Notes under the pieces: generated by a model
The model's database searches: none
Told to the model about the DNA's origin: nothing
The model's input: only the letters and a program-made list of their open reading frames with translations
Source: Imbroritus primus
GTDB lineage: Bacteria; Pseudomonadota; Gammaproteobacteria; Burkholderiales; Burkholderiaceae
Assembly (NCBI RefSeq): GCF_964332355.1
Contig: NZ_OZ201293.1
Location: 2,604,001-2,668,000 of the forward strand
Direction of reading: 5' to 3'
Length of the DNA: 64,000 nt
In this document: piece after piece, positions 27,313-35,607 of the stretch
Numbering within the stretch: position 1 is the stretch's first letter
Layout: every line of letters begins with the position of its first letter
Made by a program: the position numbers and the translations under genes

Positions 27313-28383
27313 TCACGCCGCGGCAGGGGGGGGCGGCGCACAGCAATGGTTGACCTCGATATTGAGATGCGCCACCTGCTTCAGGTGGGCGAGGCGTACC
27401 TTGTAGTGTGACGGCGGTTGCGGCTCCTGCGCGACCAGGCTGACGACGCACGCGTACTTGTCTCCCGACACGCGCCACGCGTGCAGGTCGGTCACATGCA
27501 CCCCAGGCTCAGCTTCGAGTGCCGCACGTACGCTTGCAACCACCGGTTGGTCCATATTGCGGTCGAGCAGGATGACGCCCGATTCGCGCAGCAATCCGAG
27601 CGCCCATTTGGTGATGACGATGGCGCCCACCACCCCGACGACCGGGTCCATCCACTGCCACGCAAAGAATTTGCCCGCCAGCAAAGCGACGATGGCGGCT
27701 ATGGACGTCGCGGCATCTGCAAGCACGTGCAGGTACGCCGCGCGCAGATTCAGGTCATGATGTTCATGCGCAGCGGCCTTGCCGGCCTGGGCCGCCAAGG
27801 CCGGACGATGCGCGTCGGCCGCGTGATCGTGATCGTGATCGTGATCGTGATCGTGATCGTGATCGTGATCGTGGCTGTGGCCATGTGCGCCATGCCCGTG
27901 ACCATGCCCATGGTCGTGGTCATGCGCGCCCATCAGCCAGAAGGCGCAGATCAGGTTCACCGCCAGCCCCACGACCGTGACGATCAACGCCTCGTCATAG
28001 TGGATGACGACCGGATTCCAGAGCCGCGCCACCGACTCGGTCACCATCATCAGCGCTACTCCACCCAGCATCATGGCGCTCGCAAAGGTCGACAGGATCT
28101 CGATTTTCCACGTACCCAGCGCAAAGCGCGGATCGTCGCCAAGCCGCCGGGCCACGACGTAGGCGCCGAGCGTGACGCCGAGCGCCAGCACATGCGAACT
28201 CATATGCCAGCCATCGGCCAGCAGCGCCATCGAGCCGTACCACCAGCCCGCGACGATTTCCACGACCATCATCACCGCCGTCAGCAGCACCGCATACAGC
28301 GTACGCCGCTCGGCCTGCGGCCGGGCCACGGCAAAGCGGTGCGAATGGCGCCATCGGGACAGGTCGTGCTGATGCAGTTCCAT
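27313..28383 (-). CDS. dmeF: cation diffusion facilitator, DmeF-like divalent metal exporter
   Basis: 356 residues, six membrane helices, exporting divalent metals (the Cupriavidus homologue acts mainly on cobalt). The N-terminus HSHRFAVARPQAERRT and helix 1-2 ALLADGWHMSSH with the transport-site Asp/His pair match DmeF. A His/Asp-rich loop between helices 4 and 5 contains eight tandem Asp-His dipeptides (172-187) from a DNA microsatellite. The helix-5 motif HVLADAATS carries the second metal-site pair. The start is one base after the pyrF stop, so it is probably translated from the pyrF message. Confidence 0.9.
   Translation of the reverse strand: MELHQHDLSRWRHSHRFAVARPQAERRTLYAVLLTAVMMVVEIVAGWWYGSMALLADGWHMSSHVLALGVTLGAYVVARRLGDDPRFALGTWKIEILSTFASAMMLGGVALMMVTESVARLWNPVVIHYDEALIVTVVGLAVNLICAFWLMGAHDHDHGHGHGHGAHGHSHDHDHDHDHDHDHDHDHAADAHRPALAAQAGKAAAHEHHDLNLRAAYLHVLADAATSIAAIVALLAGKFFAWQWMDPVVGVVGAIVITKWALGLLRESGVILLDRNMDQPVVASVRAALEAEPGVHVTDLHAWRVSGDKYACVVSLVAQEPQPPSHYKVRLAHLKQVAHLNIEVNHCCAPPPPAAA
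27823..27870. repeat. hexanucleotide microsatellite in dmeF (8 x GTGATC)
   Basis: Eight perfect copies of GTGATC on the plus strand, encoding Asp-His repeats on the reverse strand within the metal-binding loop of the CDF transporter. Perfect short tandem repeats of this kind are prone to gain or lose units; changes of one unit stay in frame. Confidence 0.97.
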
Positions 28384-28384
28384 T

Positions 28385-29200
28385 TCAGGCGCGGTACTGA
28401 TTGATGGCATCGCGCGTCTCGAGAGCCGCCTGCCGTGCTGCCTTGGCAAAATCCTTGTCGCGGCTGGCATACAGGATGGCGCGCGACGAGTTGATCGCCA
28501 TGCCCGTGCCGTCGGCCGTGCGGCCAGCGCGTACGGTGGCGGCGATATCGCCGCCCTGCGCACCGATGCCCGGTACCAGCAGCGGCATGTCGCCGACGAT
28601 CTCGCGTACCTTGGCCAATTCCTCGGGGAAGGTCGCGCCCACCACCAGGGCCAGTTGACCCGTGGTATTCCAGCGCTCGCGCGCCAACCGTGCGACGGTC
28701 TGGTACAGCGGTGCGCCGTGCACGTCCAGCGCCTGCAGGTCGCTGCCGCCGGCGTTCGAGGTGCGGCACAGCACAATCACGCCGCGCGTATCGTAGGCCA
28801 GGTACGGTTCGATGGAGTCGAAGCCCATGTACGGATTGACCGTAACAGCATCCGCCTGGTAGCGCTCGAAGGCCTCGCGCGCATACTGTTCCGCGGTGGC
28901 ACCGATGTCGCCGCGCTTGGCGTCGAGAATGACCGGAATGCCCGGATGGGCATCGTGGATATAGTGGATCAGCTGCTCCAGCTGGTCCTCCGCCCGCTGC
29001 GCGGCGAAATAGGCGATCTGCGGCTTGAAGGCACAGACGAGATCGGCCGTCGCGTCGACGATTTCACGGCAGAACGAGAAGATCGCACCGCCTGTACCGG
29101 TCAGCGAAACCGGCAGTTTGGTCGGGTCGGGGTCGAGCCCGACGCACAGCAGGGACTGGTTACGCTGCCACGCGGCAGACAATTGAGCGATGAAGGTCAT
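28385..29200 (-). CDS. pyrF: orotidine 5-phosphate decarboxylase
   Basis: Last step of UMP synthesis. 271 residues from the ATG at 29200, the longer (type 2) form. Shows SLLCVGLDPDPTKLP near the start, the catalytic ILDAKRGDIG with Lys95, and the C-terminal LVPGIGAQGGD phosphate-binding motif. Followed at one base by dmeF. Confidence 0.96.
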   Translation of the reverse strand: MTFIAQLSAAWQRNQSLLCVGLDPDPTKLPVSLTGTGGAIFSFCREIVDATADLVCAFKPQIAYFAAQRAEDQLEQLIHYIHDAHPGIPVILDAKRGDIGATAEQYAREAFERYQADAVTVNPYMGFDSIEPYLAYDTRGVIVLCRTSNAGGSDLQALDVHGAPLYQTVARLARERWNTTGQLALVVGATFPEELAKVREIVGDMPLLVPGIGAQGGDIAATVRAGRTADGTGMAINSSRAILYASRDKDFAKAARQAALETRDAINQYRA

Positions 29201-29365
29201 ATGCAGAAACCCGGAAAGGTCCACAAGACGGGCTCCGGCGGAGCGCACCATGCTTGCGGCACACGCTTCGATTTTACCTGCCCCGTGATATCTTTCACCC
29301 TGTTTGTTGCATTCCCCCATCCCCTGCCCACTCCTCGCCCACTATTTCCGCTCCCGCTCCAGCCA

Positions 29366-30244
29366 ATGCCCCACCTCTCACGCCGTGACCTCATCCTGCT
29401 CGTTCTGCTGACGCTGTGCTGGGGCATCAACTGGCCCATCATGAAATACGGCGTGCGCAGCCTGCCCCCGCTCGAATTTCGGGGGCTCAGCGTAGCCGGC
29501 GGCATTCTCACCATGCTAGTCGTGCTGCGGCTGCGCGGCGAATCGCTGCGGGTGACGCGCGAGCAGTGGCCGGTCATCGTCAAGCTGGCCCTGAGCAATA
29601 TGGTGGTGTGGCACTTGCTGTCCATCTTCGCCATCGCCATGCTGTCCTCCGGACGCTCTGCCATTCTGGCCTACACGATGCCGATCTGGGCCGCCCTATG
29701 GGGCCTGCTGCTCTTTCGCGAGCGCCTGGGTCCAGGCCTGTGGGCCGGCATCGCCTGCGCGCTGGCCGGCACGCTCCTGCTGCTCTCCGGCGAACTCGGC
29801 GCCCTAACCGGCAAACCGCTCGGCCTGGTGCTGATGTTGATCTCCGCCGCCGCGTGGGGGCTCGGCACGCAGATGATGAAGCGCGCCCATTTCGACATGC
29901 CGCTGACCGTGCTGACCTTCTGGATGCTGCTCGTCACGCTGGGCTTCATCCTGCTTGCCACACCATTTACGGCCGCTTGGCACTGGCCCAACGCTGGCGA
30001 CTGGGCCGCCATCGCCTACAACGCGGTGATCGTGTTTGCCTTCTGCCACATCATCTGGTTCCGGCTCGCGCGCACCCTCCCGCCCGTGATGTCGAGCCTG
30101 TCGATCATGATGATCCCGGTGGTCGGCGTGTTCTCTGGCATGGTGCTGCTGGGTGAGGCGCCACACTGGCAGGACTACGCCGCCGTGGTCCTGATTCTGC
30201 TCGCTCTGGCCAGCGTCTTGTTTGCGCCACGGCTCGCCCGCTGA
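29366..30244 (+). CDS. EamA/DMT-family transporter
   Basis: 292 residues, about ten membrane helices in two EamA repeats (roughly 8-138 and 150-288). The first repeat starts LILLVLLTLCWGINWPIMKYG, the second LVLMLISAAAWGLGTQMMK. Such drug/metabolite transporters export amino acids or other small metabolites; the substrate cannot be read from sequence. The start at 29366 is chosen because upstream codons would run antisense through pyrF. Confidence 0.88.
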   Translation: MPHLSRRDLILLVLLTLCWGINWPIMKYGVRSLPPLEFRGLSVAGGILTMLVVLRLRGESLRVTREQWPVIVKLALSNMVVWHLLSIFAIAMLSSGRSAILAYTMPIWAALWGLLLFRERLGPGLWAGIACALAGTLLLLSGELGALTGKPLGLVLMLISAAAWGLGTQMMKRAHFDMPLTVLTFWMLLVTLGFILLATPFTAAWHWPNAGDWAAIAYNAVIVFAFCHIIWFRLARTLPPVMSSLSIMMIPVVGVFSGMVLLGEAPHWQDYAAVVLILLALASVLFAPRLAR

Positions 30245-30269
30245 GGGCCTGGCGTCACCCAAGTTTCAC

Positions 30270-30298
30270 TTAACAACCCTGGCCGTTTGGGCTACACT
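30270..30298 (+). promoter_or_regulatory. sigma-70-like promoter for the corA leader
   Basis: TTAACA (30270-30275), a 17-base spacer, and TACACT (30293-30298) make a well-spaced sigma-70 promoter. Transcription would start near 30305, giving a leader of about 325 nt before corA. Confidence 0.65.
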
Positions 30299-30328
30299 CG
30301 CGGCCATCTCAATCTTCGGAGAAACTAC

Positions 30329-30412
30329 GTGGGCAGTAGCATCGGGGATTCAGGCAGTTCGCGCCCTGCGGGGCGACGCGCCATGAATTCCATGTCACTG
30401 CGGGCTGCGTAG
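30329..30412 (+). CDS. putative 27-codon leader peptide of corA
   Basis: A small reading frame from a GTG at 30329 to TAG at 30410-30412. A GGAGA ribosome-binding site (30318-30322) stands six bases upstream. The peptide is rich in Ser, Arg and Gly (SSIGDSGSSRPAGRRA, then MNSMSLRAA). Its last codons run through the 5-prime arm of one of two competing RNA hairpins. It has no recognisable domain; a role as a sensor of translation, like MgtL and CorL in Salmonella, is inferred from layout only. Confidence 0.5.
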   Translation: MGSSIGDSGSSRPAGRRAMNSMSLRAA

Positions 30413-30455
30413 CGGCAATGTGCCGCCTTGCCCGCAGACCATACTGCGGGCAAGG
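30399..30455 (+). promoter_or_regulatory. mutually exclusive hairpins in the corA leader (candidate attenuator)
   Basis: Hairpin A pairs 30399-30405 (TGCGGGC) with 30430-30436, enclosing an inner stem 30412-30417 with 30421-30426. Hairpin B pairs 30426-30436 with 30445-30455, an 11-bp perfect stem with an 8-base loop, followed by a pyrimidine-rich stretch (30456-30474). Both use 30430-30436, so they cannot coexist. The leader ORF ends inside hairpin A. A terminator/antiterminator switch is the simplest reading. Confidence 0.55.
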
Positions 30456-30631
30456 TTCGTCTTTCGTTCCTTCCCTGGTTGCCAATCGATCACGGCAAAC
30501 GTCATCGTATCTGACCCTCGCGCCCAACCCGCGATGCCAGAACGATCACGCTTGCTGATGCGCGTTCGCGCGCGCCATCGACGAACGACCCCGCCAGCGT
30601 CTCTCCCTCGCGACATCGAAAGGAGCCAGGG

Positions 30632-31594
30632 ATGATCAACCTGTTCGTCTTGCAAAAAGGCCGGCTCGCCCAAGAGCAGGTCGACGATCGCAACGAGCTG
30701 TTGCTGCACAAGCCCATCTGGATCGACGTGGTCGACCCGGACGACGAAGAACTTGCCTGGATCAAGGAAGCCTACGGCGTCGCCCTGCCGGAACTCGAAG
30801 ACCTTGGCGATCTCGAAGCGTCCGCCCGTTACTTCGAGGGCGAGGACGAGAACATCCATATCCGCACCGACTTCCTGCTGGCCGAGGACGATGCCTCGCG
30901 CAACGTGCGCGTCGCCTTCGTGCTCGCCAAGGACGTGCTGTTCTCCATCCACGACGAAGACCTGCCGGTGTTCCGCCTCGTGCGGCTGCGCGCCCGCATG
31001 CGCGCCGGTTCGGTGCGCAACGCCAAGGACGTGTTGATGGACCTGTACGCCACCGACGCGGAATACTCGGCCGACTCCATCGAGGAAATCTACGAACGGC
31101 TCGAAGAAGCCAGCAAGCGCGTGCTCGCGGAGAACGTCACCGACGAAGCTGCCGCCGACGTGCTGGAAACCATCGCCCGCGAGGAAGACTTGAACGGCCG
31201 CATCCGCCGCAACGTCATGGACACACGCCGCGCCATTTCCTTCCTGATGCGCAGCCAGATGCTGACCGCCGAACAGCAGGACGAAGCCCGCCAGATCATG
31301 CGCGACATCGACTCGCTGGAAAACCACACGGCCTTCCTCTTCGACAAGATCAACTTCCTGATGGACGCCACCGTCGGCTTCATCAACATTAACCAGAACA
31401 AGATCATCAAGCTGTTCTCGGTCGTGTCGGTCGGCCTGATGCCGCCGACACTGATCGCCAGCATCTACGGCATGAACTTCAAGTACATGCCAGAGTTCGA
31501 CTGGGCCGCAGGATATCCTTGGGCGATTGGCCTGATGGTCGTGTCCGCACTGCTGCCGCTAGCGTATTTCCGCAAGAAGGGTTGGCTGCGCTGA
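30632..31594 (+). CDS. corA: magnesium/cobalt transporter CorA
   Basis: Homopentameric Mg channel of the inner membrane, 320 residues. A long cytoplasmic N-domain with a coiled stalk (VTDEAAADVLETIAREEDLNGRIRRNV region) leads to two C-terminal helices, the first ending in the selectivity motif GMN at 280-282. The ATG at 30632 has an AAGGAG site seven bases upstream. It lies downstream of a structured leader and is ended by a hairpin at 31599. Confidence 0.95.
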   Translation: MINLFVLQKGRLAQEQVDDRNELLLHKPIWIDVVDPDDEELAWIKEAYGVALPELEDLGDLEASARYFEGEDENIHIRTDFLLAEDDASRNVRVAFVLAKDVLFSIHDEDLPVFRLVRLRARMRAGSVRNAKDVLMDLYATDAEYSADSIEEIYERLEEASKRVLAENVTDEAAADVLETIAREEDLNGRIRRNVMDTRRAISFLMRSQMLTAEQQDEARQIMRDIDSLENHTAFLFDKINFLMDATVGFININQNKIIKLFSVVSVGLMPPTLIASIYGMNFKYMPEFDWAAGYPWAIGLMVVSALLPLAYFRKKGWLR

Positions 31595-31598
31595 TGCC

Positions 31599-31625
31599 TC
31601 ACTCGCCTTGGAGTGACACTTTTTT
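31599..31625 (+). terminator. probable terminator after corA
   Basis: A short stem TCACTC with GAGTGA (6-base loop) is followed by CAC and six T residues, five bases past the corA stop. The stem is weak, but the T-run is good. Confidence 0.6.
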
Positions 31626-31665
31626 GCGTTTTCGACGCCATATTTCAGAAATTTCTTGAAGATAC

Positions 31666-31702
31666 GACTCGCCTTACCGTGTAAGGTCATTCCAGGCGAG
31701 TC
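31666..31702. repeat. nested inverted repeat upstream of the 691-residue gene
   Basis: GACTCGCCT (31666-31674) pairs with AGGCGAGTC (31694-31702), and inside it CCTTAC pairs with GTAAGG. It lies about 50 bases upstream of the ATG at 31754 and could be an operator or a leader-RNA structure. No T-run follows. Confidence 0.45.
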
Positions 31703-31753
31703 GGCCTGAGCAGTGCAGGACCTGCCTCGCCCCTAACGATATGGAGGCGAGGC

Positions 31754-33829
31754 ATGGCGGAGCCACTCGGCAGGACACAAAGCGGCAGCACGCCAGTAAA
31801 GGCCCGGGTGCGCCTTGACATACCAGAGTACTCTCCCGAGGCACTCCCGGAGCACAACGCCCGCGAAATCAATCTGCTCCTGCTCGAGGCCGGGCCCAAG
31901 CGAATTGCGCATTTCCTTGCCAACACAGCCGAGTGGGCCAACGCCAAGTATGGCTATCTGGATCAACACGGGCGTTATCGTCTCGCCCTGTCGCTACGCG
32001 AGTATCTGGATGGCAAACCGGCGCTCAAAGCGCGCATGGAGCAGCTCGGCCTCAGCTACCAGGCTCTACCGGCACGGCCTGTACGGAACAGGAGGACATG
32101 TACAGCCTCCCCTAGCACCATACCCTCGAGCCAGGCCACTCACTCATGCAAACGCGCCATGCCATTGCCTTCCCCCGTGCGTGCGCTGCCCTGGAAGAAT
32201 GCAGATACGCTGAACAGGTTTCTCCTGAGCGCTACTGCGAAGGATGTGCAACGCTTCACAAGCAACCCTGGAGACTGGGCCTTTACGCGGTATGCCTGTT
32301 GCGACGATCGCGGGCGGGAACGGACATATGATTCGCTGGCCCAGTACCTCCATGCCCAACCAGAACTGCGCGTACGGCTGCAGCAGCTTGGTATTGATTG
32401 TGCGGCGGTACCCGCAGTCAAACCGCCGACACAACCAACACGGCGCACACGATCGACGGCCAACATGGGGAAGACGCCTGCAGCCGAACCCGCAACTGGC
32501 CCCACACCCCCGCGCACCGTCGAGGGCGCAACGCCCCCATCCAGCGGTGGTGCTACGGTACTAGGCCCCGTACTGACAGTTCCGCACCACATCGCTACCG
32601 ATGCGCCCACCCAGGCCGGCGCATCAGGCCGGCAAACCCTTGCGGATGCTTCGCCTCCCTCGGTCACGCAAAAGCCCACTCGGGACGACGAGGTGGATCG
32701 GCATGCGGCATCGCCATCGGACATATCCGGCGGTTCCGATCGCCCGTCGATTTCACTTCCGGGCGGTTCAGCCGAGACCGTGGCCTCGACGACACCTCCG
32801 TCTCTAGATGGAGGAGCAGGTAACAACGTTGCGAGGCTTCTGCCTGAGCCCACCCCCGTGCAAGATAACAACGAACCGCTGCCACGCCGTTTCGAAGTCG
32901 ATTCCGCGCCATTGTTCAAGCCCGAAACGAAAGTTCTGGCTGCAGTGATTGATCCGCCTGCTGCGCCCCCAATCTTGACTCATCTACTGGATCCCCTTGC
33001 CGAGTGGGACACAGCCGAACTCGACGACATGAAAAAGGTCTTCCGCGATTTTTCGGACAAGCATATTCAAATGCCGTTGCACCTGCTTAACACCCCAGGG
33101 GCACAATCCTACGCACTTGATATATCAGATGAAGAACGAGCCGCCATCCAAAGACAGTTAAGGAGCGCTGGCCCACACTCCGGGCAAGCTCTCACTTTCA
33201 CCCTGTTCACCGCACACGGCAAGGAATGGTATGCCGGCATCGTCGTCCAGAGAGACCCTCCGCGCGCTCCGCGGTGGACACGCCTTTTGACAAACCTCGT
33301 CAGAAGACAATCTCCGGAACCAGCGACACCCACCGACACAAGGTCATTCGCGTTTTATCTCTTTGGAAAGACAAATGTGGCTGACGTGCATGACATCAAA
33401 CTGCACATCGCGTTGAGCACGACGTTTCAGATTCCTATCGATCGCGTCGAGATCTACCCTGCTCCTCTGGATATTCCTGCTCAACGCATCTCGAGCATGC
33501 CTGATGCCGAACTCAACCTGCATGCCCAGCCATCGACGCCTAGTGTGGATGAAGGTGCGCTACCGCAAGGCGAGAGCCCGATTACTATTCACACGAGTGG
33601 CGAGACAGAGGCTCCCTCACCAAATCCAGTATCCATCAGCAACAGCTGTTTGCTCACTGTCCATATGGTGCGCGAGTTTGATGCCAACAGGGAGCACTAC
33701 AAGAACTCAAGACCCCAGGAGGTGGTGCAGGCGATCAGCCAACGCTGGAGAAAACTTCGAATGGAAGACTGCAGGCAAGTATGGACAGAGCTGCAAGAGA
33801 TGATGTCCAGCGCGCGCAAAATGCCTTGA
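31754..33829 (+). CDS. 691-residue orphan protein with duplicated N-terminal module and Pro-rich linker
   Basis: I do not recognise this gene. Two related modules of about 68 residues lie at 38-104 and 151-218 (shared W, Y, GR, SL.YL, QLG positions). Residues 222-400 are a Pro/Thr/Ser/Gly-rich, disordered-looking linker. Residues 405-691 look folded. In the C-terminal part HGKEWYAGIVV (His488) and SNSCLLTVHMVREF (Cys632), with Gln577 between them, loosely recall a Ulp1/C48-type cysteine peptidase; this is weak. There is no signal peptide or membrane segment. Base composition looks lower in G+C than its neighbours, suggesting acquisition. A secreted effector or a surface protein are possibilities. 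I found no TTCG-N16-TTCG hrpII-type box upstream. Confidence 0.7.
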   Translation: MAEPLGRTQSGSTPVKARVRLDIPEYSPEALPEHNAREINLLLLEAGPKRIAHFLANTAEWANAKYGYLDQHGRYRLALSLREYLDGKPALKARMEQLGLSYQALPARPVRNRRTCTASPSTIPSSQATHSCKRAMPLPSPVRALPWKNADTLNRFLLSATAKDVQRFTSNPGDWAFTRYACCDDRGRERTYDSLAQYLHAQPELRVRLQQLGIDCAAVPAVKPPTQPTRRTRSTANMGKTPAAEPATGPTPPRTVEGATPPSSGGATVLGPVLTVPHHIATDAPTQAGASGRQTLADASPPSVTQKPTRDDEVDRHAASPSDISGGSDRPSISLPGGSAETVASTTPPSLDGGAGNNVARLLPEPTPVQDNNEPLPRRFEVDSAPLFKPETKVLAAVIDPPAAPPILTHLLDPLAEWDTAELDDMKKVFRDFSDKHIQMPLHLLNTPGAQSYALDISDEERAAIQRQLRSAGPHSGQALTFTLFTAHGKEWYAGIVVQRDPPRAPRWTRLLTNLVRRQSPEPATPTDTRSFAFYLFGKTNVADVHDIKLHIALSTTFQIPIDRVEIYPAPLDIPAQRISSMPDAELNLHAQPSTPSVDEGALPQGESPITIHTSGETEAPSPNPVSISNSCLLTVHMVREFDANREHYKNSRPQEVVQAISQRWRKLRMEDCRQVWTELQEMMSSARKMP

Positions 33830-33910
33830 CTATCGCTCAGGAATCCAGGCGGACATCAACCGCTGAGCTGACACATCCGCGCGAAATGTGGCTTCGAGTA
33901 CGCTACAAGC

Positions 33911-34645
33911 CTATTCATCCGGCAACGCCGCCGCCCCCATCCGCCGCGCGATCACCCCTGCCTTCCAGCGGAAGTTGATGCGTACATTGGCACAGTAACG
34001 CTTCTGGTCGAAACACTTGGGGGCGGGCAATGCCGCAGCGAGTCGGGCGGCCTGGCCGACGCCCAGCTTGCTGGCGGGGACCTTGAAGTAGTGTCGGGCT
34101 GCGGCTTCGGCACCGAAAATGCCCTCGCCCCATTCGACGGAATTCAGGTAGATCTCGAAGATGCGCTGCTTGTCGAGCCAGAACTCGAGCATCCAGGTGA
34201 TCAGCAATTCCTGTCCCTTGCGCAGGTAATTTTTTTCGCTTGAGAGGAACAGGTTCTTGGCGAGTTGCTGCGTGATGGTGGAGCCTCCGGAGACGATGCG
34301 CCCGCGCTGGCGGTTCTTCTCCAGGGCATCAAGCATGGCATCCAGCTCAAAACCAGGATGGTTGACGAAGCCGGCATCCTCGCTAGCGATGATGGCGCGC
34401 TTGAGATTGCGGGAAATCGCGTTGTACGGCACCCAGCGGCGATCAACGCCGCAACTCCAGAAGTTGAGGCCGCACAGGCGGTCGCGTTCGGCGCGCATGA
34501 AGGCGGTGCTGCCCGGATTGATCCATTGCCACGTGGCGATCTGCACGAAGTAAAACACCTGCGTCGCCACCACTCCGGCGAACAGGCAGGTCAGCAGGTA
34601 GGTGAGCCAGCGGCCCGGCCCGCCGCTGCGGGCGTTCTTTTTCAT
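33911..34645 (-). CDS. mtgA: monofunctional biosynthetic peptidoglycan transglycosylase
   Basis: GT51 glycosyltransferase that polymerises lipid II at the inner membrane. 244 residues: an N-terminal membrane anchor (about 12-36), then catalytic ASEDAGFVNHPGF with the essential Glu, and GGSTITQQLAKNLFLS. No transpeptidase domain. Transcribed after aroE; the 86-base gap suggests one operon with aroE and the TonB-like gene. Confidence 0.96.
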   Translation of the reverse strand: MKKNARSGGPGRWLTYLLTCLFAGVVATQVFYFVQIATWQWINPGSTAFMRAERDRLCGLNFWSCGVDRRWVPYNAISRNLKRAIIASEDAGFVNHPGFELDAMLDALEKNRQRGRIVSGGSTITQQLAKNLFLSSEKNYLRKGQELLITWMLEFWLDKQRIFEIYLNSVEWGEGIFGAEAAARHYFKVPASKLGVGQAARLAAALPAPKCFDQKRYCANVRINFRWKAGVIARRMGAAALPDE

Positions 34646-34731
34646 GCGTGGCGGAAGACGGATGCGGTAGTCGATGGATGGCGAGAGCGTATCACGCTGC
34701 CGGGCACATCAATGATGCCCGGCACGTCTGC

Positions 34732-35595
34732 TTATTGCAGGCCACGTCGCAGGTCGGCCAGCACTGGCGCGGTATCTGGCCGCACGCCCCGCCAGATGGC
34801 AAACGCTTCGGCAGCCTGTTCGACCAGCATGCCCAGGCCATCCGCCGTGCGCGCGCCATGTGTGGCCGCGAAGCGCATGAAGACGGTGGGCTCGGCATCG
34901 TACATCATGTCGTAGGCCAGCGCGCCAGGGGCGATGCAGTCCGACGCCAGCGGCGGCACTTCGGACTGGAGACTGCCGGCCGTGGCGTTGACGATGACAT
35001 CAAAGGGCGCATCGAACGGCGCCCCCTCGGCCGCCAGCTCGTCGTAGCCGCCGCCCCAGACCGCGCACGCCGGTGTGCCGGCCATGTCGCGGTACCCCTG
35101 CGCCAGGGCTTCTGCCTTGGAGCCGGTGCGATTCACAATGCCGAGCGCAGCGGGTTGCGCTTCGATCAGCGGTAGCAAGGCACCGCGCGCCGCACCGCCG
35201 GCGCCGAGCAGGAGAATGCGGCGGTCCTTGAGCGGCACGCCCAGGTTATGTTCGATGTCGCGCACCAGACCGATACCGTCGGTATTGTCCCCATGCCAAC
35301 CCGCGGCGTCGCGCCACATGGTGTTGACAGCGCCGGCCAGCCGGGCGCGCGGTGTCAGCACGTCCGCCAGCGCATGGGCTTCGAGCTTGAAGGGGACGGT
35401 CACGTTGATGCCTTTGCCGCCATGCTCGAAAAATGCTGTCACGGTCGCGACGAAGCCGTCGAGCGGCGCGAGCAGCCGGTCGTACCGCAAGGCTTGCCCG
35501 GTCTGCGCAGCAAATGCGGCATGGATCAGGGGCGATTTGCTGTGGGCAATCGGATTACCAACGACGGCGTAGCGATCAGGAACGGGCTGTGACAT
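34732..35595 (-). CDS. aroE: shikimate dehydrogenase
   Basis: NADPH-dependent shikimate pathway enzyme, 287 residues. Shows the substrate motif IAHSKSPLIHAAF, GGKGINVTVPFK with the catalytic Lys, DNTDGIG with Asp, and the nucleotide-binding GAGGAARGAL. It starts 12 bases after the TonB-like gene. Confidence 0.97.
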   Translation of the reverse strand: MSQPVPDRYAVVGNPIAHSKSPLIHAAFAAQTGQALRYDRLLAPLDGFVATVTAFFEHGGKGINVTVPFKLEAHALADVLTPRARLAGAVNTMWRDAAGWHGDNTDGIGLVRDIEHNLGVPLKDRRILLLGAGGAARGALLPLIEAQPAALGIVNRTGSKAEALAQGYRDMAGTPACAVWGGGYDELAAEGAPFDAPFDVIVNATAGSLQSEVPPLASDCIAPGALAYDMMYDAEPTVFMRFAATHGARTADGLGMLVEQAAEAFAIWRGVRPDTAPVLADLRRGLQ

Positions 35596-35607
35596 AGGGA
35601 CCTCGGT

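Noticed and set aside
27823..27870. CRISPR or phage-related repeat
   Set aside because: It is a continuous hexamer without spacers inside a CDF transporter gene.
30305..30480. 6S RNA or Mn (yybP-ykoY) or Mg riboswitch in the corA leader
   Set aside because: I looked for the long closing stem with central bubble of 6S RNA and the conserved loops of the Mn and M-box riboswitches and did not find them; the small ORF plus competing stems explains the region better.
31595..31753. hrpII box (TTCG-N16-TTCG) before the orphan gene
   Set aside because: A single TTCG is present, but no second TTCG stands 16 bases away, so there is no direct support for type III co-regulation.
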